Position numbers and translations under genes: made by a program
Part shown: piece by piece, positions 53,127-61,405 of the stretch
Numbering within the stretch: the stretch's first letter is position 1
Layout of the letters: each line of letters starts with the position of its first letter
Assembly: GCF_026786305.1 (NCBI RefSeq)
Contig: NZ_JAJAYI010000067.1
Location: 1 to 64,000 of the forward strand
DNA length: 64,000 bases
Reading direction: 5' to 3'
Origin: Cryobacterium sp.
GTDB taxonomy: Bacteria; Actinomycetota; Actinomycetes; Actinomycetales; Microbacteriaceae
Notes under the pieces: generated by a model
Told to the model about the DNA's origin: nothing
What the model saw: only the letters and a program-made list of their open reading frames with translations
The model's database searches: none

Positions 53127-53978
53127 CTACGGCGTTGTGGCGACGCTTGTTCCGTCAGCTTCGAGGGCCGCCGGGATCAAAGCGCGCACCCCGTCACTTT
53201 TGTCGGAGAGCAACACAATGTCGACCCGACGGTTCTGCGCCATGTCGGCGAGGGTTGAACCGGTCGAAGCCGGCCGCGCCGAGCCGTAACCGACCGCGCC
53301 GATGAGCCCCGGCGTCACGCCACCCTGCTCAACCAGGCGCCGCAGTACCTGTGTCGCGCGCCCACTCGAGAGCTCCCAGTCGGTGGCGAAGATCGCCGAC
53401 TGTCCGTGCTTGTCAGCGTGACCCTCGACAGAGATCTGTCGATTCGCCGCCGCCAGAACCGGTGCCGCCGCATCGAGAACGGATGTCGCCACGGCGCTCA
53501 GCGCCGTGCTGTCGGGCGCGAAGAACGATTCAGACCCGACGAGCCCCATGGTCAACCCTCGTTCGTCGATGGTGAACGAGATGCGATCGGTCATGCCCGC
53601 AGCAGAGAGGTTGGCGTTCACCTGGTCTTCGATCGATTTCAAGGTGCGCACCTCCTCACGGGCGCTCGCGGCATCGGTGAGGGCGGTATTGGTCAGGGCG
53701 GTATCGATGAATCCCTCGGCCACATCATTGATTTTGTCTGCCGGAACGACCACGCCTTCGGCGGTATCGATCTTGCCGGCCTCAACCGTGCCGAAGCCGC
53801 TCGCGAGTGAATTGGCGAGTTTCTCAAACTTGGCCTGGTCGACCGTCGACATGGCGAACAGCACGATGAACATGCACATGAGCACGGTCACCATGTCCAT
53901 ATAGGACGCCATCCACCGTTCATCGGGATGAACCTCTTCGTCCTCAACCTTCTTGCGTCGACGAGGCCGGACGCTCAT
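53127..53978 (-). CDS. motB: Flagellar stator protein MotB
   Basis: Peptidoglycan-anchored stator subunit. 283 aa: a basic N-terminus and one membrane helix with the proton-binding aspartate D28 (RWMASYMDMVTVLMCMFIVLF). A linker and a C-terminal OmpA-like wall-binding domain follow (ISVEGHADKHGQSAIFATDWELSSGRA, GYGSARP, NRRVDIVL). Overlaps motA by 4 nt. Confidence 0.95.
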   Translation of the reverse strand: MSVRPRRRKKVEDEEVHPDERWMASYMDMVTVLMCMFIVLFAMSTVDQAKFEKLANSLASGFGTVEAGKIDTAEGVVVPADKINDVAEGFIDTALTNTALTDAASAREEVRTLKSIEDQVNANLSAAGMTDRISFTIDERGLTMGLVGSESFFAPDSTALSAVATSVLDAAAPVLAAANRQISVEGHADKHGQSAIFATDWELSSGRATQVLRRLVEQGGVTPGLIGAVGYGSARPASTGSTLADMAQNRRVDIVLLSDKSDGVRALIPAALEADGTSVATTP

Positions 53979-54763
53979 GCTGCCTTGGGAAGCGTCTTGG
54001 TGTTGACTTTCGGCAGATCCTCTGAAGGAATCATGGCGCGCAGTCGTTCGCCCAACAGACGCGGCTGGCTGCCGGCCTGCACGGCCAGGGCACCCTCCAT
54101 GAGCAGCGTCATGCGGTCGACCTCAAGGTCGGCAAGGCGCCGCAGCCGTGCTCCGATTGGCAGCCAGATGAAGTTGGCCGAGAGCAGCCCCCAGAGGGTC
54201 GCTACGAATGCGGTCGCGATCATCGGACCGAGCTTTTCGGGGGTTGAAAGGTTTTCGAGCACGTGGGTGAGCGAGACGACCGTTCCGACAATGCCGACGG
54301 TGGGCGCGTAGCCACCGAGACTGTTGAAGAACTTGGCCGCGCTCCGGGCGGATCGAGCCTTGGTCGCGATGGAGTCTTCGAGCAGCATTCGCAGTTCATC
54401 GCCGTCGGTGCCGTCCGCAATGTTCTGCAGGGCATCGCGCAGAAACGGGTCGTTGACCGTGTCTGCCTCTTGTTCAAGAGCCAGAAGGCCCGAGCTGCGC
54501 GCGGTCTCGGCGAGGCCGACAACCTGGTCGATGACGGTTTGCGGCGGGGTGATCTTGCCACGGAACGCACCGGGGAGAGCTTTGAAGGCCATGATGGTGT
54601 CGCGCACGGTTCCGCCGGCAATGCCGACAGCGATGGTGGCGCCGAAGACCAGGATCATCGGAGCCGGAAGCAGAATCGACATGACCGATGAGTGTTCGAG
54701 CGTGATCATCGCCACGAGCGCGCCGAACGCGAGGAGGATTCCGATCAGTGTCGCGGGATCCAC
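53975..54763 (-). CDS. motA: Flagellar stator protein MotA
   Basis: Proton-channel stator subunit. 262 aa, four transmembrane helices, with the conserved cytoplasmic loop and the MotA/ExbB segment GGYAPTVGIVGTVVSLTHVLENL and FVATLWGLLSANFIWLPIG. A single base overlaps flbD. Sits between flbD and motB inside the flagellar operon. Confidence 0.95.
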   Translation of the reverse strand: MDPATLIGILLAFGALVAMITLEHSSVMSILLPAPMILVFGATIAVGIAGGTVRDTIMAFKALPGAFRGKITPPQTVIDQVVGLAETARSSGLLALEQEADTVNDPFLRDALQNIADGTDGDELRMLLEDSIATKARSARSAAKFFNSLGGYAPTVGIVGTVVSLTHVLENLSTPEKLGPMIATAFVATLWGLLSANFIWLPIGARLRRLADLEVDRMTLLMEGALAVQAGSQPRLLGERLRAMIPSEDLPKVNTKTLPKAA

Positions 54764-54996
54764 TAGATGGCCCTGGGGCCTCGGGCCAGATTGCCGGCAG
54801 TCGGCTCGTAGGCGAGGGCGATGACGTGGGCCCGATAGCTCGCGATCTTCTCGATGACATCGTCCATCGATTCGGTCACGATGAAGTTGGCGCCGTCGAC
54901 CATGACCAGAGTGGTATCCGGGTTTTCGTGGATGCGTTCAATCAGGTCTGGATTGATCGCAAAGTGGCTGTCGTTCAGCCGCGTCAATACGATCAT
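54763..54996 (-). CDS. flbD: Flagellar protein FlbD
   Basis: Small flagellar protein of 77 aa, common between flgE and motA in Gram-positive operons, with the family pattern MIVLTRLNDSHFAINPDLIE, TTLVMVDGANFIVTES and VIEKIASYR. Its function is unclear (proposed hook-related). Not related to the Caulobacter response regulator also named FlbD. Confidence 0.9.
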   Translation of the reverse strand: MIVLTRLNDSHFAINPDLIERIHENPDTTLVMVDGANFIVTESMDDVIEKIASYRAHVIALAYEPTAGNLARGPRAI

Positions 54997-55087
54997 GAGC
55001 TCATCCCTGGTTTGAACGACTCGAGTGAGGCGTCACCAGCTACTGTCGGCCACCGGCCCGCCAGCGTTAGCTTGCACAGCGTCAGGG

Positions 55088-55160
55088 TATCGACAGGCTC
55101 GACCAGCGGAGTTCGTCAGTCGAGCCCGTCGCAACCGGTGGTCGAGCCCGTCGAGATCAC
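55088..55160. repeat. Cluster of GTCGAGCC(T/C)GTCGA repeats
   Basis: Three copies in the 169-bp flgE-flbD gap: 55088-55105 (inverted, TATCGACAGGCTCGACCA), 55119-55136 and 55139-55160 (GTCGAGCCCGTCGA...). A fourth lies at 27327. Adjacent opposite copies can fold into a hairpin, which might also attenuate transcription after flgE. Otherwise the gap shows nothing. Confidence 0.7.
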
Positions 55161-55165
55161 AGGTG

Positions 55166-56338
55166 TCAGCGCTTGAGGTTGGTCAGCTCCTGCAGAACCT
55201 CGTCGGAGGTCGTGATGATGCGCGCGTTGGCTTGGAAGCCACGCTGGGCGACGATGAGGTTGGTGAACTCCTGCGACAGGTCGACGTTCGACATTTCGAG
55301 GGCACCGCTCTGCAGCGAGCCAAGGCCAGCCGAGCCCGGGGTCCCCGTGGTCGCCGCTCCGGAGTTGAACGTGGCGCGGTAGGCCGAGGAACCGGCCTTC
55401 TCGAGCCCACCAGGGTTGACGAAGTTGGCGAGGGCGACGCGGCCGATCGCGAGCTGGTTTCCATTGCTGAACAGGCCCATCAGGGTGCCGTCAGCGCCGA
55501 GGGTGTAGGAGTTCAAAGTTCCCGCGGCGTTGCCGTCGTTGGCGGCGCCAGCGACGGTGGTCATACCGGCGAAGCCTTCGAGCTTCGACAGATTCACGGT
55601 GATGTTGCCAGCGACGAGCGTGGAAGTTCCCGTGAAGCCGCCCAATCCGTTCGACGTGAGAGTCGTCGTGGTTGCGTCGAGCGAGTTACTGACCGTCCAC
55701 TGGGTTGCCGATGACCGCGTGAAAGACAACTTCACCGTGCTGGAGGTTCCCAAATCGTCGAAGACCTGGATGTCACGCTCTAGCACGGTGTTCACTGTGG
55801 CGCCCGAGGGTAGATTACCGGTGAACGATGCTGTGGTGGTGCGGGTTGCAGCGCTGATCGCGCCGACCGGCAGCTGGATGTTGCCGGTGGCACCGCCGTC
55901 GTTGACGACCCCGGTGGCGCTGGCACCCCAGCCCTGCACGATGGCGCCGTCGGGCGACACGAGACGCCCAGCGGAGTCGAAGTCGAACGATCCGGCGCGG
56001 GTGTAGAGGGTCTCGCCGCCGGACTGCGTGATGAAGAAACCGTCGCCGCTGATCATGAGATCGGTCGACTTGCCGGTGGCCTGCGACGAACCCTGCGAGA
56101 AGTTGGTGGCGATACCGGCGACCTGCACGCCGAGGCCGATCTGGGCCGGGTTGGTGCCACCGACCTGATCCTGGGGAGCACCGGCGCCCGAGGTGAGCTG
56201 CGAGAGGGTGTCCTGGAACTGCGCGGCCGAGGCCTTGAACGCGGTCGTGTTGACGTTGGCGATGTTGTTGCCGGTCACGTCGAGCATGGCCTGGTGTGAA
56301 CGAAGACCTGAGATACCGGAGTAGAGAGAGCGAAGCAT
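55166..56338 (-). CDS. flgE: Flagellar hook protein FlgE
   Basis: Hook subunit. 390 aa with the flagellar rod/hook N-terminus (MLRSLYSGISGLRSHQAMLDV, TGNNIANVNTTAFKAS) and C-terminus (LEMSNVDLSQEFTNLIVAQRG, FQANARIITTSDEVLQEL) that form the D0 coiled-coil. The Thr/Ser/Gly-rich centre is exposed. It follows flgD (hook cap) after a 73-bp gap. FlgG is excluded by context and the long variable centre. Confidence 0.94.
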   Translation of the reverse strand: MLRSLYSGISGLRSHQAMLDVTGNNIANVNTTAFKASAAQFQDTLSQLTSGAGAPQDQVGGTNPAQIGLGVQVAGIATNFSQGSSQATGKSTDLMISGDGFFITQSGGETLYTRAGSFDFDSAGRLVSPDGAIVQGWGASATGVVNDGGATGNIQLPVGAISAATRTTTASFTGNLPSGATVNTVLERDIQVFDDLGTSSTVKLSFTRSSATQWTVSNSLDATTTTLTSNGLGGFTGTSTLVAGNITVNLSKLEGFAGMTTVAGAANDGNAAGTLNSYTLGADGTLMGLFSNGNQLAIGRVALANFVNPGGLEKAGSSAYRATFNSGAATTGTPGSAGLGSLQSGALEMSNVDLSQEFTNLIVAQRGFQANARIITTSDEVLQELTNLKR

Positions 56339-56411
56339 GAGTACTGCCTTTCAATGAGTAGAAAGAAGTGAAGCTGGAAAGAGCGGGGGTTTAACGTGCA
56401 GCGAAGGGTGC

Positions 56412-56837
56412 CTACGTGGTGACGGGGGTCCTGACTCCCGAAATAACGTCGAGGGCAACCGGGTTGCCGTCAACGGTGACCTGGGGAACGGCACCGGCGA
56501 ACGACACCGACGTGGCCACACCGGTGACCTCTGTACCGTCAGGCTTGCTGTAGGTGACGGTCTGACCGACCATCGCGGCCGCCGAGGTGCGCATCTGCAA
56601 AGAGAAACCCTCCTGGCTGGCCGTCGTCATCGCGGTGATCTTCTCCATCATGGCGAGCTGCGTGGTCTGCGCGATCATCTCGTTGGTGTCCATCGGCGAG
56701 CTCGGGTCTTGATTTTGCAGCTGGGTGACCAGCAAGGACATGAACACGTCGGAGTCCATCGATTGTTTGGGTATGCGCGTCGTGGCGGCGGTGTTCAGGC
56801 CGGCGTTCGAAGCGGCTGCGATTGATTCAACGGTCAC
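56412..56837 (-). CDS. flgD: Flagellar hook capping protein FlgD
   Basis: Scaffold cap for hook assembly. 141 aa with the conserved N-terminal segment (DSDVFMSLLVTQLQNQDPSSP, MDTNEMIAQTTQLAMMEKI) and a short tail (GQTVTYSKPDGTEVTGVATSV). Shorter than the ~230-aa enterobacterial protein, as in many Gram-positives. The GTG at 56837 is chosen; an in-frame GTG at 56870, directly after the fliK stop, would add 11 residues. Confidence 0.92.
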   Translation of the reverse strand: MTVESIAAASNAGLNTAATTRIPKQSMDSDVFMSLLVTQLQNQDPSSPMDTNEMIAQTTQLAMMEKITAMTTASQEGFSLQMRTSAAAMVGQTVTYSKPDGTEVTGVATSVSFAGAVPQVTVDGNPVALDVISGVRTPVTT

Positions 56838-56870
56838 GGCTGATCTCACTTTCTCGAGTAGAAACGGCAC

Positions 56871-58310
56871 TCACGCCATCACGTCGATGGTCGAGTCTTC
56901 CCCAAAACGCTGGGGGCGCAGCGGTTCGGCTGGAGTGTCTGGTTCGTGGCCGACGCGAGCAGTGCGATCAGCGCCCTGCTGCCACGACCCCGCCGAATTG
57001 CCCGGATTGTCCTGGCTGGCCGGGTTGTGGCTGGCCAGGTTCTGATTCGACAGGTTCAATTGGGCATTCAGCCCCGAGCCGGCCAGGTCGCGGCGCAGAT
57101 CGGGCATGATCGCCCGCAGTGAATCGCGCGCCAACTCGGTCGGTGCGAACAGTTCGACCCGAATTCCCTCTAACGAGACGTGGGCGCGCACGGTGACCGG
57201 TCCGAGGTTGTCGGGGGTGACGCTGATGGTCATCATGTGTTCCCCGGGGCCCACGTTGGCCAGCGAGAAGATCGGTTTGGCTACCTGTGCGGCCAGGGGA
57301 ACGGGCGCGGCCTGTGCCATTAGGGCGACCGGGGCGGTGGGCGCAACGGGAGCGGCTGACACGACAGCGGGGAGCGGGGTCAGCGCACCGAGGGTGGGGG
57401 TCACCGCCGGAGCGGCGGCATCCGCTGTCACCAGACGAACGGCGTCAAGCTTCGTGGTGCCCGCCTTGACGGTGTCGGCGGGCAGAGCGAGCGCGACCGT
57501 CGGCGTCGGCGGTGCGGCTGGCGACACTGGTGCAGTAGTCGCCGGGTTCGAAGGCGTAAGCTGGCTCGACGTGGGCAGGCTCGACGTGGGCAGAGCCGAC
57601 GTGCTGGCCGCCGGTGGTGTGCTGGCCGCGTCGGCCGGGGTGGTCGCTGAGGCTGGAATGGTCGGGTTGGCCGGGTTGGCCGGAATGGTCGCTGCAGGGG
57701 CGGCTGATGCGACCGCGACCGATGTGGCGCCAGCAGGCGCGGTGGCCGCGGCAGACGTCGAAGTCGAAGCTGTGCTCGACACCGCTGCGGCAGTTTCAGC
57801 CGAAACCGTGTTCGCGGTGCTGGCCGCAACATTTACTCCAGCCTGCACCCAGGAAGGCACGAAACCGGCGACCGATGCCAGTGGCGCAACAGGTGCAGGA
57901 GTCGGTGCTGCCACCGGCGCAGCGGTCGGTGCCGCGCCATCAGACGCAGTATCGGTGGCCGCAGTGTCATCGGCGATCATCGACTCATCTGCGACGGTGG
58001 CCACGGCGTTCGCCAGTGAGACCACGGCGTTCGCCAGCGAGACCACGGCGCCTTGCTGACGCGCTGCTGGCGACACGGTCTGCATCTGAACCGGCTGGGC
58101 GGCCCCCGCGCGGTTCGCTGCGGTCGTCGCGGCCACGGCCGGAGTGGCCTGGGACAATTCATCCACCGAGTTCTGCATGATCGAGGCGAAGCCTTGGGCT
58201 CCCGACGACTGGGCTCCCGACGACTGGGCTCCCGACGCCTTTGCGCCAGCGGAGTGTGCCGCCGAATGCGCAGGCGCGGCCGGCTTGAACTGGTTCAGAA
58301 CGAGACTCAC
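56871..58310 (-). CDS. fliK: Flagellar hook-length control protein FliK
   Basis: Secreted molecular ruler that ends hook growth through FlhB. 479 aa; the long central region is Ala/Thr/Pro/Ser-rich and poorly conserved, as expected for FliK. The C-terminal domain is recognisable (GEHMMTISVTPDNLGPVTVRA, RVELFAPTELARDSLRAIM, PDLRRDL). In-frame 15-bp (SGAQS) and 21-bp (VSLANAV) repeats occur near the N-terminus. Confidence 0.85.
   Translation of the reverse strand: MSLVLNQFKPAAPAHSAAHSAGAKASGAQSSGAQSSGAQGFASIMQNSVDELSQATPAVAATTAANRAGAAQPVQMQTVSPAARQQGAVVSLANAVVSLANAVATVADESMIADDTAATDTASDGAAPTAAPVAAPTPAPVAPLASVAGFVPSWVQAGVNVAASTANTVSAETAAAVSSTASTSTSAAATAPAGATSVAVASAAPAATIPANPANPTIPASATTPADAASTPPAASTSALPTSSLPTSSQLTPSNPATTAPVSPAAPPTPTVALALPADTVKAGTTKLDAVRLVTADAAAPAVTPTLGALTPLPAVVSAAPVAPTAPVALMAQAAPVPLAAQVAKPIFSLANVGPGEHMMTISVTPDNLGPVTVRAHVSLEGIRVELFAPTELARDSLRAIMPDLRRDLAGSGLNAQLNLSNQNLASHNPASQDNPGNSAGSWQQGADRTARVGHEPDTPAEPLRPQRFGEDSTIDVMA
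58001..58049. repeat. 21-bp tandem repeat inside fliK
   Basis: Two full units (58001-58021, 58022-58042; one mismatch) and part of a third, in frame, encoding the duplicated VSLANAV. Copy-number change would alter ruler length by 7 residues without a frameshift. Confidence 0.8.
58196..58238. repeat. 15-bp tandem repeat inside fliK
   Basis: GGGCTCCCGACGACT repeated at 58196, 58211 and (partial) 58226; encodes repeated SGAQS near the FliK N-terminus. In-frame unit. Confidence 0.85.
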
Positions 58311-59005
58311 GCTGCGCCTCCCTTGGCGAATGATGCGAACGCGGCGCTGAGCATGTCAGCGGTGCCGATGCCCGCGGTGCCGCTACCAGCGGTGCCGGTG
58401 ACCGCGGTTGCCGTCGGGATGATGCGACGGATGGTGGTGATCTCGGCATCGGACATATAGGCCTCACGCAGGCAGACCGTGCGGCCCGGGTAGGGCGCGT
58501 GGATGACCTTGTGGTCGCCGGCGTAGATGAGAATATGGGCTCCGCCACCGGTGACGATGAGGTCGCCCGGTTGGGCTTCAGCGAGCGAGGCTACTTCGGT
58601 TCCCATCTTCATCTGGCCAGAGACAAGGCGCGGCATATCTATGCCGATATCGGCATATACCTTTTGCACCAGACCGGAGCAGTCCATGCCGCTCGAATCT
58701 TCGCCGCCGAAGACGTAGGGCACGCCGAGGTACTTCTTGGCCGCGCCGACGACGTCGACGCCCGACTTACCGCCGGTCGACCCGACCGCGCTCGTTCCGG
58801 TGGCGGTGGCAATGGCGGTGGCAATGGCGGTGGCGGTGGTCGGGCCTGTGCCCATGGCTGCAGCAAGCTGCGCGGCGAAGGCGTCGGCATTGGTGGCAGC
58901 AACCGCTGGGGTTGCGGCGGCCTTCGGCACGGTGGCGCCGGCCGAGAGCTGGTGCAGGGAGGCCTGGATCTGCTCCATGCGGCCCATGGCTGCGATCATC
59001 GTCAT
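58307..59005 (-). CDS. NlpC/P60-family peptidoglycan hydrolase of the flagellar operon
   Basis: 232-aa protein with an Ala/Thr-rich N-terminal half and an NlpC/P60 endopeptidase domain. The catalytic cysteine is C109 in GMDCSGLVQKVY and the histidine H157 in GGAHILIYAG, with H169 (VIHAP) as the likely third residue. No signal peptide is visible, so export through the flagellar system is possible. The position between fliJ and fliK suggests it opens peptidoglycan for rod passage, the job of FlgJ in proteobacteria; that is inference. Overlaps fliJ and fliK by 4 nt each. Confidence 0.88.
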   Translation of the reverse strand: MTMIAAMGRMEQIQASLHQLSAGATVPKAAATPAVAATNADAFAAQLAAAMGTGPTTATAIATAIATATGTSAVGSTGGKSGVDVVGAAKKYLGVPYVFGGEDSSGMDCSGLVQKVYADIGIDMPRLVSGQMKMGTEVASLAEAQPGDLIVTGGGAHILIYAGDHKVIHAPYPGRTVCLREAYMSDAEITTIRRIIPTATAVTGTAGSGTAGIGTADMLSAAFASFAKGGAA

Positions 59006-59454
59006 GAGGTCACGTCGCTTCGGGGGTCAGAATTGTCTTGGTCACGGTGCCAGCGGGTCGACGCAATCTCATCGAGGACGATCTGCTCGGCGTGCAGGTC
59101 AGCGGCGGCGACGGCAGCCAGATGGCGCACCTCAAGTTTTTCCAGGGCGATCGACTCGGCCCGGGCCGCATCGAACACGGTCTGGGCTTGGTCGGCGCTG
59201 GTCTGGTTGGTGCGGCCGAGCGCGTCGAGGTCGGCAAGCATGCTGCGCGACGACGAACGTGCGGCGGCCATGGCGTTCATCGCGGCGACGGTCTGCGGGG
59301 TCGCCCCACTGGTGTTGAGTGCCGAGCGCGCACGACCACGTCGGGCTTCAATCGCGGCGACCCGAGCGTTCGCCTCGGCGAGGTCGAGGGCGGCCTGGTC
59401 TTGTTGCAGGCGACGAAGGCGCAGCAGGCCGGCGAGGGGGAAACCGCGTTTCAT
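59002..59454 (-). CDS. fliJ: Flagellar export chaperone FliJ
   Basis: Coiled-coil stalk protein of the FliHIJ export ATPase complex. The 150-aa protein is almost entirely helical and Ala/Arg/Glu-rich (LLRLRRLQQDQAALDLAEANA, RVAAIEARRGRARS). The FliJ family is weakly conserved, and the call is secured by position directly after fliI with a 4-nt overlap. Confidence 0.87.
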   Translation of the reverse strand: MKRGFPLAGLLRLRRLQQDQAALDLAEANARVAAIEARRGRARSALNTSGATPQTVAAMNAMAAARSSSRSMLADLDALGRTNQTSADQAQTVFDAARAESIALEKLEVRHLAAVAAADLHAEQIVLDEIASTRWHRDQDNSDPRSDVTS

Positions 59455-60791
59455 GCCACACCGCCGAGGGTGCGGGTGAGCCGGGTGAGCTGCGCCCAGG
59501 CCTGCTCTGTGGGGGTCTGGTCGTTCATGCGCTGCTGGAGAAAGGCTTTGATTGCTGCATCGTTGGCCACGGCCGCATCGACGAGCGGGTTGGTGCCGAC
59601 GCGGTAGGCGCCGACGTCGAGCAGGTCTTGGGCGGCGGCGCGGGCGGCGAGCACAGTGCGCAGGGTCGTCGCGATCTGGTTGCGTTCGGGCGAGTTGACG
59701 CGCGAGGCGACCCGCGAGATCGAGGCGAGCACGTCGACCGACGGAAAGTGGCCGGTGATGGCGAGTTTGCGATCGAGCACGACGTGGCCGTCCAAAATCG
59801 AGCGGGCGGCATCCGCTATGGGCTCATTGTGGTCGTCGCCGTCGACGAGCACGGTGTAGATGCCGGTGATCGAGCCGGTTTCATCGGTTCCGGCACGTTC
59901 GAGAAGCCGGGCCAGCACCGAGAAGGTCGACGGCGGATAACCGCGGGTCGCCGGCGGCTCCCCCACCGACAGGCCTATTTCGCGCTGGGCCATGGCGACG
60001 CGGGTCAGCGAGTCCATCATGAGCACGACGTCTGCGCCCGTGTCACGAAACGATTCGGCGATGCGGGTTGCGGTGAACGCTGCACGCAGACGCATCATGG
60101 CCGGTTCGTCCGAGGTCGACACGACCACGATTGAGCGAGCGAGGCCCTCGGCACCGAGATCGTCTTCGAGAAATTCGCGCACCTCACGGCCACGCTCCCC
60201 CACCAGGGCGATGACCGAGACCTGGGCGTCGGTGCCGCGGGCGACCATCGACAACAGCGACGACTTGCCCACGCCCGAGCCGGCGAACAGGCCCATGCGC
60301 TGGCCGCGACCGACGGTGGTGAGCGTATCGAGCACGCGCACGCCGAGCTGCAACGGTTGGGTGATGCGGGTGCGGTGCATGGCCGAGGGGCTGTCGTTCT
60401 CGATCGCGACGGCGCCGTCAGAGAGCAGCGGCCCCTTGCCGTCGATCGGGCGGCCGAGACCGTCGATGACACGGCCGAACAGCCCGGTGCCGGTGGGTAC
60501 CAGCAGAGGCGTGCCGGCCGTACGCACCCGCGCACCGGCTTTGAGTCCGGTCATACGCCCGAGCGGCATGCAGCGGATGCCCTCCCGTGTCGTCGCCACG
60601 ACCTCGGCTTCGACCCCGGGCTGGTGCGGTTCGGCGCCCAACACGACGAGTTCGCCGATGGCGGAGCGCAAGCCCCGCACCTCAACGCTCAGGCCAATGA
60701 TCGATGACACCACGCCGACCCGCTCAGGCTTCGCAGCTCTGAGGGCCATCGTCAGCTGCTGGGCGCGGGGGCGCCACATCGTCGTTGTCAC
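59451..60791 (-). CDS. fliI: Flagellum-specific ATPase FliI
   Basis: Hexameric ATPase driving export substrate release. 446 aa with the F1-beta-like fold: Walker A GLFAGSGVGKSSLL, ALVGERGREVREF, Walker B VVLMMDSLTRVAMAQREIGL, and SVGEPPATRGYPPSTFS. Overlaps fliJ and fliH by 4 nt each. Confidence 0.97.
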   Translation of the reverse strand: MTTTMWRPRAQQLTMALRAAKPERVGVVSSIIGLSVEVRGLRSAIGELVVLGAEPHQPGVEAEVVATTREGIRCMPLGRMTGLKAGARVRTAGTPLLVPTGTGLFGRVIDGLGRPIDGKGPLLSDGAVAIENDSPSAMHRTRITQPLQLGVRVLDTLTTVGRGQRMGLFAGSGVGKSSLLSMVARGTDAQVSVIALVGERGREVREFLEDDLGAEGLARSIVVVSTSDEPAMMRLRAAFTATRIAESFRDTGADVVLMMDSLTRVAMAQREIGLSVGEPPATRGYPPSTFSVLARLLERAGTDETGSITGIYTVLVDGDDHNEPIADAARSILDGHVVLDRKLAITGHFPSVDVLASISRVASRVNSPERNQIATTLRTVLAARAAAQDLLDVGAYRVGTNPLVDAAVANDAAIKAFLQQRMNDQTPTEQAWAQLTRLTRTLGGVA

Positions 60792-61405
60792 GCGGAGTCT
60801 CCGAGCAGCGCGGCCTTGGCGCGGGCGAACGCAGTGCTGATGCTGGCATCAAGAAACCCGTCGCTGAATTCGGTGAGGGCGTCGCCGCGGTGGATGAGCG
60901 CATCCGCTACAAATTTGACCTCGGTGAGGCTGCTGATGGCTGTACCGAGCACGGCGAGGTCATCGGGGTGCATGCGAATCGTGTGGATCTCGCTGCGATC
61001 GAGGTCGTCGGCGCGGCCCTGGGCACGTTCAAGGGCCCGGCGGGCTGACGGCTCGGTGCGGCTCAGTTCGCTGCCGAGCACGGCTTCGGCCAGGTCGAGG
61101 GCGGTGTGCACGAGGGTGTCTTCGGCCTCGCGCAGCAGCGGCATGCTGCGTTCGTCAAGGGCCTGGGCCGCGGCACGCAGCAGTCGCACACCACGGTCGA
61201 TCCTGGCGTCACCCAGCTGCCGGCTCTCGGCGTGCTCGGCCTCCATCTCGGCTGAACGCCGAGCCACCTCGTCGGCGGCAGCGTGCAGTCCTCTGGTGTA
61301 GCCGGCCGCGTGCCCCTGGGCGCGCGCCATCTCGTCAGCGCGGGTGGTCTCGTCGTCCCGCACACGAGGGAATGCGATGCGACCGAAGACGGAGTCAACT
61401 GACAT
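60788..61405 (-). CDS. fliH: Flagellar export ATPase regulator FliH
   Basis: Stator-like protein tethering FliI to the C ring. 205 aa; an Ala/Glu/Arg-rich coiled-coil N-terminal part, with the C-terminal FliH/HrpE domain (VHTALDLAEAVLGSELSRTEP, IRMHPDDLAVLG, GDALTEFSDGFLDASI). Overlaps fliG by 11 nt and fliI by 4 nt. Confidence 0.9.
   Translation of the reverse strand: MSVDSVFGRIAFPRVRDDETTRADEMARAQGHAAGYTRGLHAAADEVARRSAEMEAEHAESRQLGDARIDRGVRLLRAAAQALDERSMPLLREAEDTLVHTALDLAEAVLGSELSRTEPSARRALERAQGRADDLDRSEIHTIRMHPDDLAVLGTAISSLTEVKFVADALIHRGDALTEFSDGFLDASISTAFARAKAALLGDSA

Noticed and set aside
58800..58840. GGTGGCAATGGC repeats in the NlpC/P60 gene
   Set aside because: Short Ala/Thr-coding low complexity in the linker, expected in such proteins.
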